NCBI GenBank assembly: GCA_913020275.1
Contig: CAJWBV010000068.1
Coordinates: 1 to 5,571 of the forward strand
DNA: 5,571 nt
Reading direction: 5' to 3'
Source: an uncultured Rhodobiaceae bacterium
GTDB lineage: Bacteria; Pseudomonadota; Alphaproteobacteria; RS24
Part shown: piece after piece, positions 1 through 5,336 of the stretch
Layout: each line of letters starts with the position of its first letter
How positions within the stretch are numbered: position 1 is the stretch's first letter
Position numbers and translations under genes: made by a program
Notes under the pieces: model-generated
The model's database searches: none
What the model was told of the DNA's origin: nothing
The model's input: the letters and a program-made list of their open reading frames with translations, nothing else

Positions 1-177
1 GTTATCAAGGAAGCGGTTGAGGCATTGTTCGATGTCAAGGTTAAGGCCGTGAATACTTTGCGTCGCAAGGGCAAGGCAAAGCGCTTTCGGGGTATTCCGG
101 GGCGGCAGAACGAGATGAAAAAAGCGATTGTCACACTGGAAGACGGTCATTCGATCGACGTGACAACGGGTCTTTAG
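1..177 (+). CDS. rplW: 50S ribosomal protein L23, C-terminal part (5' truncated by window edge)
   Basis: The frame is open from base 1 and ends at TAG 175-177, giving 58 residues from [14 protein letters not shown] to IDVTTGL. The series [18 protein letters not shown] and [10 protein letters not shown] followed by a DVTTGL end is the typical C-terminal half of bacterial L23. By family knowledge L23 is about 95-100 aa, so roughly 40 N-terminal residues lie outside the window. L23 binds 23S rRNA domain III at the exit of the peptide tunnel and is the docking site for trigger factor and SRP. The conserved basic hairpin KGKAKRFRG is the rRNA-contacting part. rplB follows 17 nt downstream, as in the canonical S10 operon. 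Nothing looks broken; truncation is only from the window edge. Confidence 0.97.
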   Translation, partial: VIKEAVEALFDVKVKAVNTLRRKGKAKRFRGIPGRQNEMKKAIVTLEDGHSIDVTTGL

Positions 178-194
178 GACGGGGATAAGAAGCT

Positions 195-1031
195 ATGGCA
201 TTGAAAAAATACAAGCCGACGACCCCCGGACAGCGTGGTCTTATTCAGGTTGACCGTTCGGGCTTGCACACCGGCAAGCCGGTGAAGCATCTGACCGAAG
301 GGTTGACAAAATCCGGCGGGCGCAACAACACCGGTCGCATCACGGCGCGTCGGCGCGGTGGCGGGCATAAGCGCAGCTACCGGATTATCGATTTCAAGCG
401 TACGAAGTTTGACATGCGGGCTACAGTCGAGCGTCTTGAATATGACCCGAACCGCTCGGCGTTTATTGCGCTGATTAAATATGAAGATGGCGAGCTGGCC
501 TATATTCTGGCACCGCAACGTCTGGCACCGGGCGACAGTGTTGTTTCCGGTGACAGCGTTGACGTTAAGCCGGGCAATGCCATGCCGCTCAAATCTATGC
601 CCATCGGCACGATTATTCACAACATCGAAATGAAGCCCGGCAAAGGCGGCCAAATTGCCCGTTCCGCAGGAGCGTTCGCGCAGCTTGTTGGGCGTGACCA
701 GGGCTATGCAATTGTGCGGCTTACATCCGGTGAACAGCGCCTGATTTTGGGCACATGCATGGCCACCGTTGGTGCCGTATCCAATCCGGATCAGTCAAAC
801 ATCAAGCTTGCCAAAGCGGGCCGCAATCGCTGGCTCGGCAAGCGTCCGTCAGTGCGCGGTGTGGCAATGAACCCGGTCGACCACCCGCATGGTGGCGGTG
901 AGGGCAAAACATCAGGTGGTCGCCATCCGGTGACGCCGTGGGGCAAACCCACCAAGGGACGCCGCACACGGTCGAACACCACGTCAGACAAATATATTCT
1001 CCGCAGCCGACACCTGCGGAAGAAACGGTAA
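195..1031 (+). CDS. rplB: 50S ribosomal protein L2
   Basis: The 278-aa product begins [15 protein letters not shown] and ends RHLRKKR, close to the family length (273 in E. coli; alphaproteobacterial forms are slightly longer). L2 is a primary 23S rRNA binder needed for subunit joining and peptidyl transferase activity. The N-terminal OB-like part carries [12 protein letters not shown] (about residues 53-64), the middle carries the SH3-like part with GNAMPL and GGQIARSAG, and the C-terminal basic extension carries [12 protein letters not shown] (226-237). H230 corresponds to the E. coli histidine known as H229, implicated in peptidyl transfer. The repeated phrase [12 protein letters not shown] is ordinary L2 sequence. 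The ATG at 195 is preceded by only a modest purine-rich motif (GGGGA, 181-185). rpsS follows after 12 nt. Confidence 0.99.
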   Translation: MALKKYKPTTPGQRGLIQVDRSGLHTGKPVKHLTEGLTKSGGRNNTGRITARRRGGGHKRSYRIIDFKRTKFDMRATVERLEYDPNRSAFIALIKYEDGELAYILAPQRLAPGDSVVSGDSVDVKPGNAMPLKSMPIGTIIHNIEMKPGKGGQIARSAGAFAQLVGRDQGYAIVRLTSGEQRLILGTCMATVGAVSNPDQSNIKLAKAGRNRWLGKRPSVRGVAMNPVDHPHGGGEGKTSGGRHPVTPWGKPTKGRRTRSNTTSDKYILRSRHLRKKR

Positions 1032-1035
1032 GGAG
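1030..1035 (+). promoter_or_regulatory. rpsS ribosome binding site overlapping the rplB stop
   Basis: AAGGAG begins inside the rplB TAA stop (1029-1031) and lies 8 nt before the rpsS ATG at 1044. This is one of the strongest Shine-Dalgarno matches in the window. Termination on rplB would place a ribosome on the rpsS initiation site, consistent with coupling (inference). Confidence 0.8.
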
Positions 1036-1043
1036 CGCGAGGC

Positions 1044-1325
1044 ATGACACGTTCAGTTTGGAAAGGCCCGTTTGTTGACGGTTATCTGCTCAAAAAGGCG
1101 GAGGCCGTGCGCGACAGTGGCCGCACCAATGAAGTCATCAAGATCTGGAGCCGTCGTTCGACAATTTTGCCGCAATTTGTCGGCCTGACATTCGGCGTGC
1201 ATAACGGCCAGAAGCATATTCCGGTCTCTGTGACGGAGGATATGGTCGGCCATAAATTCGGCGAATTTGCGCCCACGCGCACTTATTACGGCCATGCCGC
1301 GGACAAGAAGGCGAGAAGGAAGTAA
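1044..1325 (+). CDS. rpsS: 30S ribosomal protein S19
   Basis: The 93-aa product (E. coli 92) starts [20 protein letters not shown] and carries the family signature as [19 protein letters not shown] at residues 63-81. It ends in a basic tail (KKARRK). S19 sits in the head of the 30S subunit, forms a pair with S13 near the A site, and contacts bridge elements to 23S rRNA helix 38. The core phrases [24 protein letters not shown] and HIPV are intact, with no unusual substitution in the signature except F72 where many relatives have L. The start is fixed by an AAGGAG 8 nt upstream. Only 2 nt separate its TAA stop from the rplV ATG. Confidence 0.99.
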   Translation: MTRSVWKGPFVDGYLLKKAEAVRDSGRTNEVIKIWSRRSTILPQFVGLTFGVHNGQKHIPVSVTEDMVGHKFGEFAPTRTYYGHAADKKARRK

Positions 1326-1327
1326 TC

Positions 1328-1708
1328 ATGGGAAAACCATCGGCACAACGGCAATTGCCCGACAATGAAGCCAAGGCGGTCGGTCGCATGATCCGCACCA
1401 GCCCGCAAAAGCTCAATCTGGTGGCTCAACTCATTCGCGGCAAAAAAGCCGAACGCGCGCTGTCAGACCTGACTTTTTCGCGCCGCCGCATTGCCAATGA
1501 TGTGAAAAAAGTTCTCGAAAGCGCCATCGCAAATGCGGAGAACAATCACAATCTCGATGTGGACAGTCTTGTCGTTGCCGAGGCCTATGTTGGCAAAAAC
1601 CTCGTCATGAAGCGTTTCCGCGCGCGTGCCAAGGGGCGCGCTGCGCGCATTATTAAACCGTTTAGCCAGCTCACCATTGTTGTGCGCGAAGTTGAGGAGA
1701 AAGCGTAA
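1328..1708 (+). CDS. rplV: 50S ribosomal protein L22
   Basis: The 126-aa product is longer than E. coli L22 (110 aa) because of an N-terminal extension, [18 protein letters not shown], which is usual in Alphaproteobacteria. The globular core runs from about residue 17 ([20 protein letters not shown]) through [13 protein letters not shown]. The long beta-hairpin (about 88-116) lines the peptide exit tunnel. M94-K95-R96 matches the E. coli Met82-Lys83-Arg84 segment whose deletion gives macrolide resistance; here it is intact, so the allele looks drug-sensitive at that site. L22 binds 23S rRNA and contacts all its domains. AAGGA at 1316-1320, inside rpsS, is 7 nt before the ATG. The stop overlaps the rpsC start by one base. 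Confidence 0.99.
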   Translation: MGKPSAQRQLPDNEAKAVGRMIRTSPQKLNLVAQLIRGKKAERALSDLTFSRRRIANDVKKVLESAIANAENNHNLDVDSLVVAEAYVGKNLVMKRFRARAKGRAARIIKPFSQLTIVVREVEEKA

Positions 1709-1710
1709 TG
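1694..1710 (+). promoter_or_regulatory. rplV-rpsC coupling junction (ribosome binding site plus TAATG overlap)
   Basis: GAGGAGA at 1694-1700, inside the last codons of rplV, is 7 nt before the rpsC ATG. The TAA stop (1706-1708) and the ATG (1708-1710) share one A. This arrangement favours re-initiation by the terminating ribosome and equal output of L22 and S3 (inference from established coupling behaviour). Confidence 0.75.
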
Positions 1711-2415
1711 GGTCAGAAGGTCAATCCGATTGGCATGCGTCTGGGCGTCAACCGCACATGGGAGTCGCGCTGGTATGCCGGCAAGGGCGAATATGCAGGG
1801 CTTCTGCATGAAGATCTCAAAATTCGCGATACGCTGATGCGCGATTTGCGTCAGGCCGGCGTTGCGCGTGTAGTGATTGAACGTCCGCACAAAAAATGCC
1901 GTGTCACCATTCATTCGGCACGCCCCGGTGTAATCATCGGCAAAAAGGGCGCCGACATCGAAAAGTTGAAAACAAAAATCGCCAAAATGACGAGCAGCGA
2001 AGTTGTCGTGAACATTGTCGAAGTGCGTAAGCCCGAAGTGGACGCCCAGCTGGTTGCCGAGAGTATTGCCCAGCAATTGGAACGTCGCGTCGGCTTCCGT
2101 CGTGCCATGAAGCGGGCCGTTCAGTCGGCCATGCGGCTTGGTGCGCTCGGTATTCGTATCAATTGCGGCGGCCGTCTGGGTGGCGCAGAGATTGCGCGCA
2201 CCGAATGGTATCGTGAGGGGCGTGTGCCACTACATACATTGCGCGCCAATATCGACTATGGCGTGGCCGAAGCCATGACGGCTTATGGCATTTGCGGCGT
2301 GAAAATCTGGATTTTTAAAGGCGAAATCATGGAGCATGACCCAATGGCCCGTGACCGCCGTGAAGAGCAGGGCTCGGACGCCGGTCGTCCGCAGCGTCCG
2401 GCAGCAGGAAACTAG
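1708..2415 (+). CDS. rpsC: 30S ribosomal protein S3
   Basis: The 235-aa product starts [20 protein letters not shown], the standard S3 N-terminus. A type 2 KH domain occupies about residues 39-107 with its nucleic-acid loop G78-K79-K80-G81. The C-terminal domain has the conserved block [18 protein letters not shown] (about 154-171) and [14 protein letters not shown]131, R132 and K135, the residues that give E. coli S3 its mRNA helicase role at the entry tunnel, are all present. S3 binds the head of the 30S subunit with S10 and S14. The conserved part closes with [10 protein letters not shown], a wording I associate with Alphaproteobacteria. The final stretch of about 20 residues is polar, Arg/Pro-rich and poorly conserved. 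rplP starts 4 nt after the TAG stop. Confidence 0.99.
   Translation: MGQKVNPIGMRLGVNRTWESRWYAGKGEYAGLLHEDLKIRDTLMRDLRQAGVARVVIERPHKKCRVTIHSARPGVIIGKKGADIEKLKTKIAKMTSSEVVVNIVEVRKPEVDAQLVAESIAQQLERRVGFRRAMKRAVQSAMRLGALGIRINCGGRLGGAEIARTEWYREGRVPLHTLRANIDYGVAEAMTAYGICGVKIWIFKGEIMEHDPMARDRREEQGSDAGRPQRPAAGN
2375..2400 (+). repeat. Overlapping inverted repeats in the rpsC tail
   Basis: CGGACG (2375-2380) can pair with CGTCCG at 2386-2391 across a 5-nt loop. Extended to CGGACGC (2375-2381), it can instead pair with GCGTCCG at 2394-2400 across a 12-nt loop. The two pairings exclude each other because they share the left arm. The second right arm ends 5 nt before the AGGAA that serves rplP. Pairing is seen directly; any regulatory role is speculation, since GC-rich Arg/Pro codons easily create such repeats. 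Confidence 0.45.
2406..2410 (+). promoter_or_regulatory. rplP ribosome binding site
   Basis: AGGAA lies within the end of rpsC and 9 nt before ATG 2420. It selects this start over an upstream in-frame ATG at 2336, which would add 28 residues unrelated to L16 and overlap rpsC by 80 nt. Confidence 0.75.
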
Positions 2416-2419
2416 AACC

Positions 2420-2848
2420 ATGCTGCAACCAAAACGTACAAAATTCCGCAAGGCGCATAAGGGTCGCATCCGTGGCAATGCCAAGGGCGGCACAGCGTTG
2501 ACTTTCGGCTCATATGGGCTGAAGGCGACGTCACCGGAACGTGTAACCGCGCGCCAGATTGAGGCTGCACGTCGGGTTATCACCCGTCATATGAAGCGTG
2601 CCGGTCGTGTCTGGATCCGCATTTTTCCCGACGTGCCGGTTTCGAAAAAGCCGACCGAGGTGCGCATGGGTAAAGGTAAGGGTACGCCTGAATATTGGGC
2701 ATGCCGCGTGAAGCCGGGCCGTATCATGTTCGAGGTTGACGGCGTGCCGCAGGATGTTGCGCATGAGGCGTTGAAGCTGGCCGCGGCCAAGCTGCCCGTT
2801 GCCACGCGCATCGTGTCGCGTCCGGGTGAGCAAAAAGGGGCTGAGTGA
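2420..2848 (+). CDS. rplP: 50S ribosomal protein L16
   Basis: Starting at ATG 2420 the product is 142 aa and opens [16 protein letters not shown], the almost invariant L16 N-terminus (E. coli 136 aa). Later blocks are FGSYGLKA (29-36), [25 protein letters not shown] (81-88), [10 protein letters not shown] and [12 protein letters not shown]16 binds 23S rRNA beside the peptidyl transferase centre and the A-site tRNA elbow and is a late-assembly protein. R82 matches E. coli R81, the arginine hydroxylated by the oxygenase YcfD/RoxA; whether this organism has that enzyme cannot be seen. The tail ([10 protein letters not shown]) is a few residues longer than in E. coli. A longer reading frame from 2336 is rejected because its added residues are not L16-like. 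rpmC begins 2 nt after the TGA. Confidence 0.98.
   Translation: MLQPKRTKFRKAHKGRIRGNAKGGTALTFGSYGLKATSPERVTARQIEAARRVITRHMKRAGRVWIRIFPDVPVSKKPTEVRMGKGKGTPEYWACRVKPGRIMFEVDGVPQDVAHEALKLAAAKLPVATRIVSRPGEQKGAE
2835..2840 (+). promoter_or_regulatory. rpmC ribosome binding site
   Basis: AAGGGG inside the end of rplP lies 10 nt before ATG 2851, 4 nt before an in-frame GTG at 2845 and 16 nt before ATG 2857. The spacing best supports 2851, which also gives the usual MK-type L29 N-terminus. Confidence 0.6.
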
Positions 2849-2850
2849 TC

Positions 2851-3057
2851 ATGAAGATGACTGAAATTAACGATCTGACAGCAGACCAGCTCTCTGACGA
2901 ACTGGTGAAACTGAAAAAAGAGCAGCTCAATCTGCGCTTTCAGCAGGCGTCGGGTCAGCTCGAAAACTCTGCGCGCATCAAGCAAGTGCGCCAGACCATT
3001 GCACGGCTGAAAACAGCACAACGCGCCATGGCGCAAAATGCCGGTCAGGCGGGTTAA
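2851..3057 (+). CDS. rpmC: 50S ribosomal protein L29
   Basis: From ATG 2851 the product is 68 aa, within the family range (E. coli 63). It is a small two-helix protein: helix one covers about residues 8-35 with [20 protein letters not shown], and helix two about 38-60 with [18 protein letters not shown], the L29 signature. L29 sits next to L23 at the tunnel exit and contributes to the landing area for nascent-chain factors. The last eight residues (AQNAGQAG) are low-complexity and not conserved. Start choice is the only uncertainty: GTG 2845 adds MI, while ATG 2857 would drop MK. The TAA stop is 15 nt before rpsQ. Confidence 0.96.
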   Translation: MKMTEINDLTADQLSDELVKLKKEQLNLRFQQASGQLENSARIKQVRQTIARLKTAQRAMAQNAGQAG

Positions 3058-3072
3058 AGGGTAGGAAGCAAA

Positions 3073-3312
3073 ATGCCGAAACGAATTCTACAGGGCACAG
3101 TGGTCAGCGATAAGGGCGACAAAACTGTTGTTGTCAGTGTCGAGCGACGGTTCACCGATCCGGTGATGAAAAAGACCGTGCGTAAGTCAAAGCGCTACCA
3201 CGCGCATGATGAAACAAACGAGGTCAAAATCGGCGACGCGGTTACCATCCGTGAATGCCGGCCCGTGTCGAAATTGAAAAGCTGGGAAGTTGTTTCCGGC
3301 CAGAGTGAGTAA
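3073..3312 (+). CDS. rpsQ: 30S ribosomal protein S17
   Basis: The 79-aa product begins [21 protein letters not shown] and has the S17 signature region [18 protein letters not shown] at residues 54-71. The fold is an OB barrel that binds 16S rRNA early in assembly, near helices 7, 11 and 20. The long basic loop between strands holds [15 protein letters not shown] (about 33-47), the main rRNA-binding part. E. coli S17 is 84 aa, so the length is normal for the group. AGGAAG at 3063-3068 sits just before ATG 3073. In E. coli this is the last gene of the S10 operon, and here it is followed by the widest intergenic gap of the window, with a hairpin. Confidence 0.98.
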   Translation: MPKRILQGTVVSDKGDKTVVVSVERRFTDPVMKKTVRKSKRYHAHDETNEVKIGDAVTIRECRPVSKLKSWEVVSGQSE

Positions 3313-3333
3313 GTTGGGCCTTGGCCCGGTTTT
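3311..3333 (+). terminator. Weak terminator-like hairpin at the S10/spc boundary
   Basis: GGGCC (3316-3320), TT, GGCCC (3323-3327) form a perfect GC stem with a CTTG-type loop. As RNA, G-U and A-U pairs extend it outward to 3311 and 3332, so the base overlaps the last bases of the rpsQ stop. It is followed by only four T (3330-3333) that are partly inside the stem, which is short for an intrinsic terminator. It may therefore act as a partial terminator, a pause site, an RNA-processing site, or have no function. I found no convincing -35/-10 pair for a separate spc promoter just upstream. Confidence 0.4.
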
Positions 3334-3344
3334 GAAGGATTGAA
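3334..3344 (+). promoter_or_regulatory. rplN ribosome binding region
   Basis: GAAGGATTGAA contains AAGGA (3335-3339), 8 nt before ATG 3348. The same 11 bases recur before rplF at 5324-5334. Confidence 0.65.
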
Positions 3345-3347
3345 GCT

Positions 3348-3716
3348 ATGATACAGATGCAAACTAATCTGGATGTTGCCGATAATTCGGGCGCGCGCCG
3401 GGTGCAGTGCATCAAGGTTCTTGGCGGCTCAAAACGCAAGACGGCTTCTGTTGGCGACACGATTGTTGTCAGCGTGAAAGAGGCCATTCCGCGTGGGCGT
3501 GTCAAGAAAGGCGATGTCATGAGGGCCGTTATCGTGCGTACTGCCAAGGAAATTCGCCGGGTCGATGGCAGCGCCATTCGTTTTGACCGCAATGCCGCCG
3601 TGCTGGTCAATAATGCCGGCGAGCCGGTCGGCACGCGCATTTTCGGCCCCGTAACACGCGAGTTGCGCAGCGGCAATCACATGAAAATCGTTTCGCTGGC
3701 ACCGGAGGTTCTGTAA
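3348..3716 (+). CDS. rplN: 50S ribosomal protein L14
   Basis: The 122-aa product, starting [19 protein letters not shown], is near-textbook L14 and has the family's standard length (122-123). A five-stranded beta barrel is followed by a C-terminal helical region. Conserved blocks include [10 protein letters not shown] (22-31), [15 protein letters not shown] (43-57), [20 protein letters not shown] (79-89) and [12 protein letters not shown] (95-106), and it ends SLAPEVL. L14 binds 23S rRNA with L19, forms intersubunit bridges to 16S helix 14, and is the binding site of the silencing factor RsfS. This is the first gene of the spc operon in E. coli. Its stop overlaps the rplX start in a TAATG, indicating tight coupling. 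Confidence 0.99.
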   Translation: MIQMQTNLDVADNSGARRVQCIKVLGGSKRKTASVGDTIVVSVKEAIPRGRVKKGDVMRAVIVRTAKEIRRVDGSAIRFDRNAAVLVNNAGEPVGTRIFGPVTRELRSGNHMKIVSLAPEVL

Positions 3717-3718
3717 TG
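3704..3718 (+). promoter_or_regulatory. rplN-rplX coupling junction
   Basis: GGAGG (3704-3708), a full Shine-Dalgarno core inside rplN, is 7 nt before the rplX ATG. Stop TAA (3714-3716) and ATG (3716-3718) share one base, the same layout as rplV-rpsC. Confidence 0.75.
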
Positions 3719-4033
3719 GTTGCTAAAATCAAAAAAGGCGACCGCGTGCTGGTCATGGCCGGACGCGACAAAGGCAAGGCCGGTGAAGTGCTGGCGGTGT
3801 TCCCGTCGGAAGATCGCGCACTGGTGCAGGGCGTCAATATGGTACGCCGCCACCAAAAGCAGTCAGCCCAGTCGGAAGGCGGCATTATCAGCCGCGAAAG
3901 CAAAATTCATCTGTCCAATCTTGCGATTGCCGACCCCAAGGACGGCAAGGCAACGCGGATTGGCATTCGGCTGGCTGATGACGGCTCGAAAGTGCGGTTT
4001 GCAAAGCGTTCAGGAGAAGTGATCGATGGCTGA
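3716..4033 (+). CDS. rplX: 50S ribosomal protein L24
   Basis: The 105-aa product (E. coli 104) opens [24 protein letters not shown] motif spans about residues 6-32, including the typical [15 protein letters not shown]. The following block [12 protein letters not shown] and the phrase [15 protein letters not shown] are standard. L24 is one of the two assembly-initiator proteins of the large subunit, binding the 5' domain of 23S rRNA, and its loop lies near the tunnel exit. The last 8 nt of the gene are shared with rplE, whose ATG is at 4026 in another frame. A second open frame nested inside (3720-4022) is a shadow with no L24-like sequence. Confidence 0.99.
   Translation: MVAKIKKGDRVLVMAGRDKGKAGEVLAVFPSEDRALVQGVNMVRRHQKQSAQSEGGIISRESKIHLSNLAIADPKDGKATRIGIRLADDGSKVRFAKRSGEVIDG
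4012..4016 (+). promoter_or_regulatory. rplE ribosome binding site inside rplX
   Basis: AGGAG within rplX is 9 nt before ATG 4026. It supports starting rplE before the rplX stop (4031-4033), giving an 8-nt gene overlap. Confidence 0.75.
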
Positions 4034-4586
4034 AGCACAAGCATACCAGCCGCGTCTTAAAACGCACTACAACAGCGTGGTGCGTGATGCGCTGAAAGAG
4101 AAATTCAACCTCGCCAACACCATGCAGGTGCCGGCGCTGGAAAAAGTTGTGCTCAATATGGGCATTGGCGAAACAACGCAGGATACCAAGAAAATCAATT
4201 CGGCGTTTGAAGATTTGCAGGCCATAGCAGGCCAGCGTCCGGTTATCACCCGCGCGCGCAACTCAATCGCCGGCTTTAAGGTGCGCGAAAACATGCCGCT
4301 GGGCGTGAAAGTGACCTTGCGCGGTGCGCGCATGTTTGAATTTGTCGACCGTCTGGTGACAATCGCTCTGCCGCGCGTGCGAGATTTCCGCGGGTTGAAC
4401 CCGAACAGCTTTGACGGCAATGGCAATTTCGCCATGGGGTTGAAGGAGCACATCGTGTTTCCGGAAATCAATTACGACAAGGTCGATACAATCTGGGGCA
4501 TGGACATCATCGTGTGCACCTCAACCAATGACGACGATCAGGCGCGCGAATTGCTGCGCGGCTTTAACTTTCCGTTCACAGATTAG
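4026..4586 (+). CDS. rplE: 50S ribosomal protein L5
   Basis: The 186-aa product is slightly longer than E. coli L5 (179), the excess lying in the variable N-terminus [17 protein letters not shown]. The family signature is [12 protein letters not shown] at residues 38-49. Further conserved blocks are [27 protein letters not shown] (about 74-100), [19 protein letters not shown] (114-123), [15 protein letters not shown] and GMDIIV. L5 binds 5S rRNA and helps build the central protuberance, where it touches S13 in an intersubunit bridge and the P-site tRNA. It overlaps rplX by 8 nt, a tighter junction than the spaced one in E. coli. The TAG stop is followed 17 nt later by rpsN. Confidence 0.99.
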   Translation: MAEAQAYQPRLKTHYNSVVRDALKEKFNLANTMQVPALEKVVLNMGIGETTQDTKKINSAFEDLQAIAGQRPVITRARNSIAGFKVRENMPLGVKVTLRGARMFEFVDRLVTIALPRVRDFRGLNPNSFDGNGNFAMGLKEHIVFPEINYDKVDTIWGMDIIVCTSTNDDDQARELLRGFNFPFTD

Positions 4587-4603
4587 GAACGGTGGAGATA
4601 TAG

Positions 4604-4909
4604 ATGGCTAAAAAGAGTTCAGTAGAGCGTAACAACAAACGCAAGAGATTGGCCGCCAAATACGCGTCCAAAAGGGCAACGCTTTTGCAGGTGGCAAGCG
4701 ATACCTCATTGTCTAATGAGGATCGCTTCAAGGCGCGTTTGAAATTGGCCGAACTGCCGCGCAATTCGGCACCGACGCGCGTGCGCAACCGGTGCGGGGT
4801 TACAGGGCGTCCGCGGGGTTACTACCGCAAGCTGAATATGTCGCGCATTTCGCTGCGTGATCTGGCCTCCAAAGGTCTGATCCCGGGCATGGTTAAATCG
4901 AGCTGGTAG
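4604..4909 (+). CDS. rpsN: 30S ribosomal protein S14, zinc-independent long form
   Basis: The 101-aa product begins [24 protein letters not shown] and ends GMVKSSW. It has the length of the E. coli-type S14 (101 aa) rather than the roughly 61-aa zinc form. Only one cysteine is visible (C64, in [12 protein letters not shown]), so the two CXXC zinc pairs are absent; this is the C- type. The signature [21 protein letters not shown] covers 61-81, shown here in parts: [22 protein letters not shown]14 binds the 30S head beside S3 and S10 and is a late assembler. Residues 31-42 form a variable segment whose codons make a long RNA hairpin. GGAGA (4594-4598) precedes the ATG. The stop TAG is part of the rpsH ribosome binding site. 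Confidence 0.98.
   Translation: MAKKSSVERNNKRKRLAAKYASKRATLLQVASDTSLSNEDRFKARLKLAELPRNSAPTRVRNRCGVTGRPRGYYRKLNMSRISLRDLASKGLIPGMVKSSW
4696..4728 (+). repeat. 14-bp bulged hairpin within rpsN
   Basis: Left arm AAGCGAT (4696-4702), one unpaired A (4703), then CCTCATT (4704-4710); loop GTCT (4711-4714); right arm AATGAGG (4715-4721) and ATCGCTT (4722-4728). All 14 pairs are Watson-Crick. The only irregularity is the bulged A, and no pairing continues outside. It covers codons 31 to 42 of rpsN, a segment of S14 that varies among relatives. It has no following T run, so it does not look like an intrinsic terminator. The structure is seen directly; its function is unknown. Confidence 0.7.
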
Positions 4910-4913
4910 GAGT
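4908..4913 (+). promoter_or_regulatory. rpsH ribosome binding site overlapping the rpsN stop
   Basis: AGGAGT begins inside the rpsN TAG (4907-4909) and lies 6 nt before ATG 4920. The layout repeats the rplB-rpsS junction. Confidence 0.75.
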
Positions 4914-4919
4914 GAGCAG

Positions 4920-5312
4920 ATGAATGATCCTCTTGGAGATATGCTGACCCGAATTCGCAACGCGCAGATGCGCGGCAAGTCATCGGTAAACACCCCGGCT
5001 TCGAAACTGCGGCGCTGGGTGCTCGATGTTTTGGAGGACGAAGGCTATATTCGCGGCTATTCGGAAACCGAAATCGTCAATGGCGTTTCGGAGCTTGAGA
5101 TCGAGCTGAAATATTATGAGGGCCAGCCGGTCATTCAGGAAATTCAGCGCGTGTCGAAACCCGGGCGTCGGGTTTACTCGTCCGTGAAGACAATGCCTGT
5201 TGTCCGCAACGGTCTTGGCATTTCCATTGTATCAACACCCAAGGGTGTGATGTCGGACAATGCCGCACGTGAAAACAATGTCGGTGGGGAAATTCTGTGC
5301 CGCGTCTTTTAG
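4920..5312 (+). CDS. rpsH: 30S ribosomal protein S8
   Basis: The 130-aa product equals the E. coli length. It opens [20 protein letters not shown], includes NTPASKLR and DEGYIRGY in the N-terminal domain, and SKPGRRVY before the C-terminal domain. The rRNA-binding signature STPKGVMS begins at residue 105, followed by [19 protein letters not shown]8 is a primary binder of 16S rRNA helix 21 and organises the platform. In E. coli it also represses the spc operon by binding mRNA at the rplX-rplE junction; whether that holds here cannot be told from the sequence. Codons for KPGRRVY contain a 7-bp inverted repeat (5157-5175), probably incidental. rplF begins 24 nt downstream. Confidence 0.99.
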   Translation: MNDPLGDMLTRIRNAQMRGKSSVNTPASKLRRWVLDVLEDEGYIRGYSETEIVNGVSELEIELKYYEGQPVIQEIQRVSKPGRRVYSSVKTMPVVRNGLGISIVSTPKGVMSDNAARENNVGGEILCRVF

Positions 5313-5323
5313 GCGGGTATTGA

Positions 5324-5334
5324 GAAGGATTGAA
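5324..5334 (+). promoter_or_regulatory. rplF ribosome binding region
   Basis: GAAGGATTGAA contains AAGGA, 7 nt before the rplF ATG at 5337. It is identical to the 11 bases before rplN at 3334-3344. Confidence 0.65.
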
Positions 5335-5336
5335 TT

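Noticed and set aside
261..280. 7-bp stem in rplB (GGCTTGC / GCAAGCC)
   Set aside because: Of the size expected by chance, inside coding sequence, with no link to a start or stop.
303..331. Perfect TTGACA (303-308) resembling a -35 box inside rplB
   Set aside because: No TATAAT-like sequence occurs at 16-18 nt spacing, and it is within conserved coding sequence.
174..653. 159-codon open frame on the minus strand opposite rplB
   Set aside because: It lies entirely opposite rplB and its N-terminal coding end, its product has no recognisable domain, and rplB is unmistakable. It is a shadow of codon bias.
1254..1268. Odd palindrome AAATTCG-G-CGAATTT in rpsS
   Set aside because: It encodes the highly conserved KFGEF of the S19 signature, so protein constraint explains it.
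1585..2076. 163-codon open frame on the minus strand opposite rplV and rpsC
   Set aside because: It is opposite two certain genes, spans their junction and shows no family-like sequence. The other minus-strand frames in the window are rejected for the same reason.
2336..2419. In-frame upstream extension of rplP
   Set aside because: It would add 28 residues not found in L16 and overlap rpsC; ATG 2420 has a ribosome binding site and the invariant [11 protein letters not shown] start.
2780..2791. 12-base GC palindrome near the end of rplP
   Set aside because: It falls in the codons of the universally conserved KLAAAKLP motif; the sequence follows from the protein.
3720..4022. 100-codon + strand frame nested inside rplX
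   Set aside because: The frame is shifted relative to L24, which matches its family throughout. No own ribosome binding site or recognisable product is visible.
5157..5175. 7-bp stem with 5-nt loop in rpsH (AAACCCG / CGGGTTT)
   Set aside because: About two 7-bp stems with short loops are expected by chance in a window this size, and the codons encode the conserved KPGRRVY motif.
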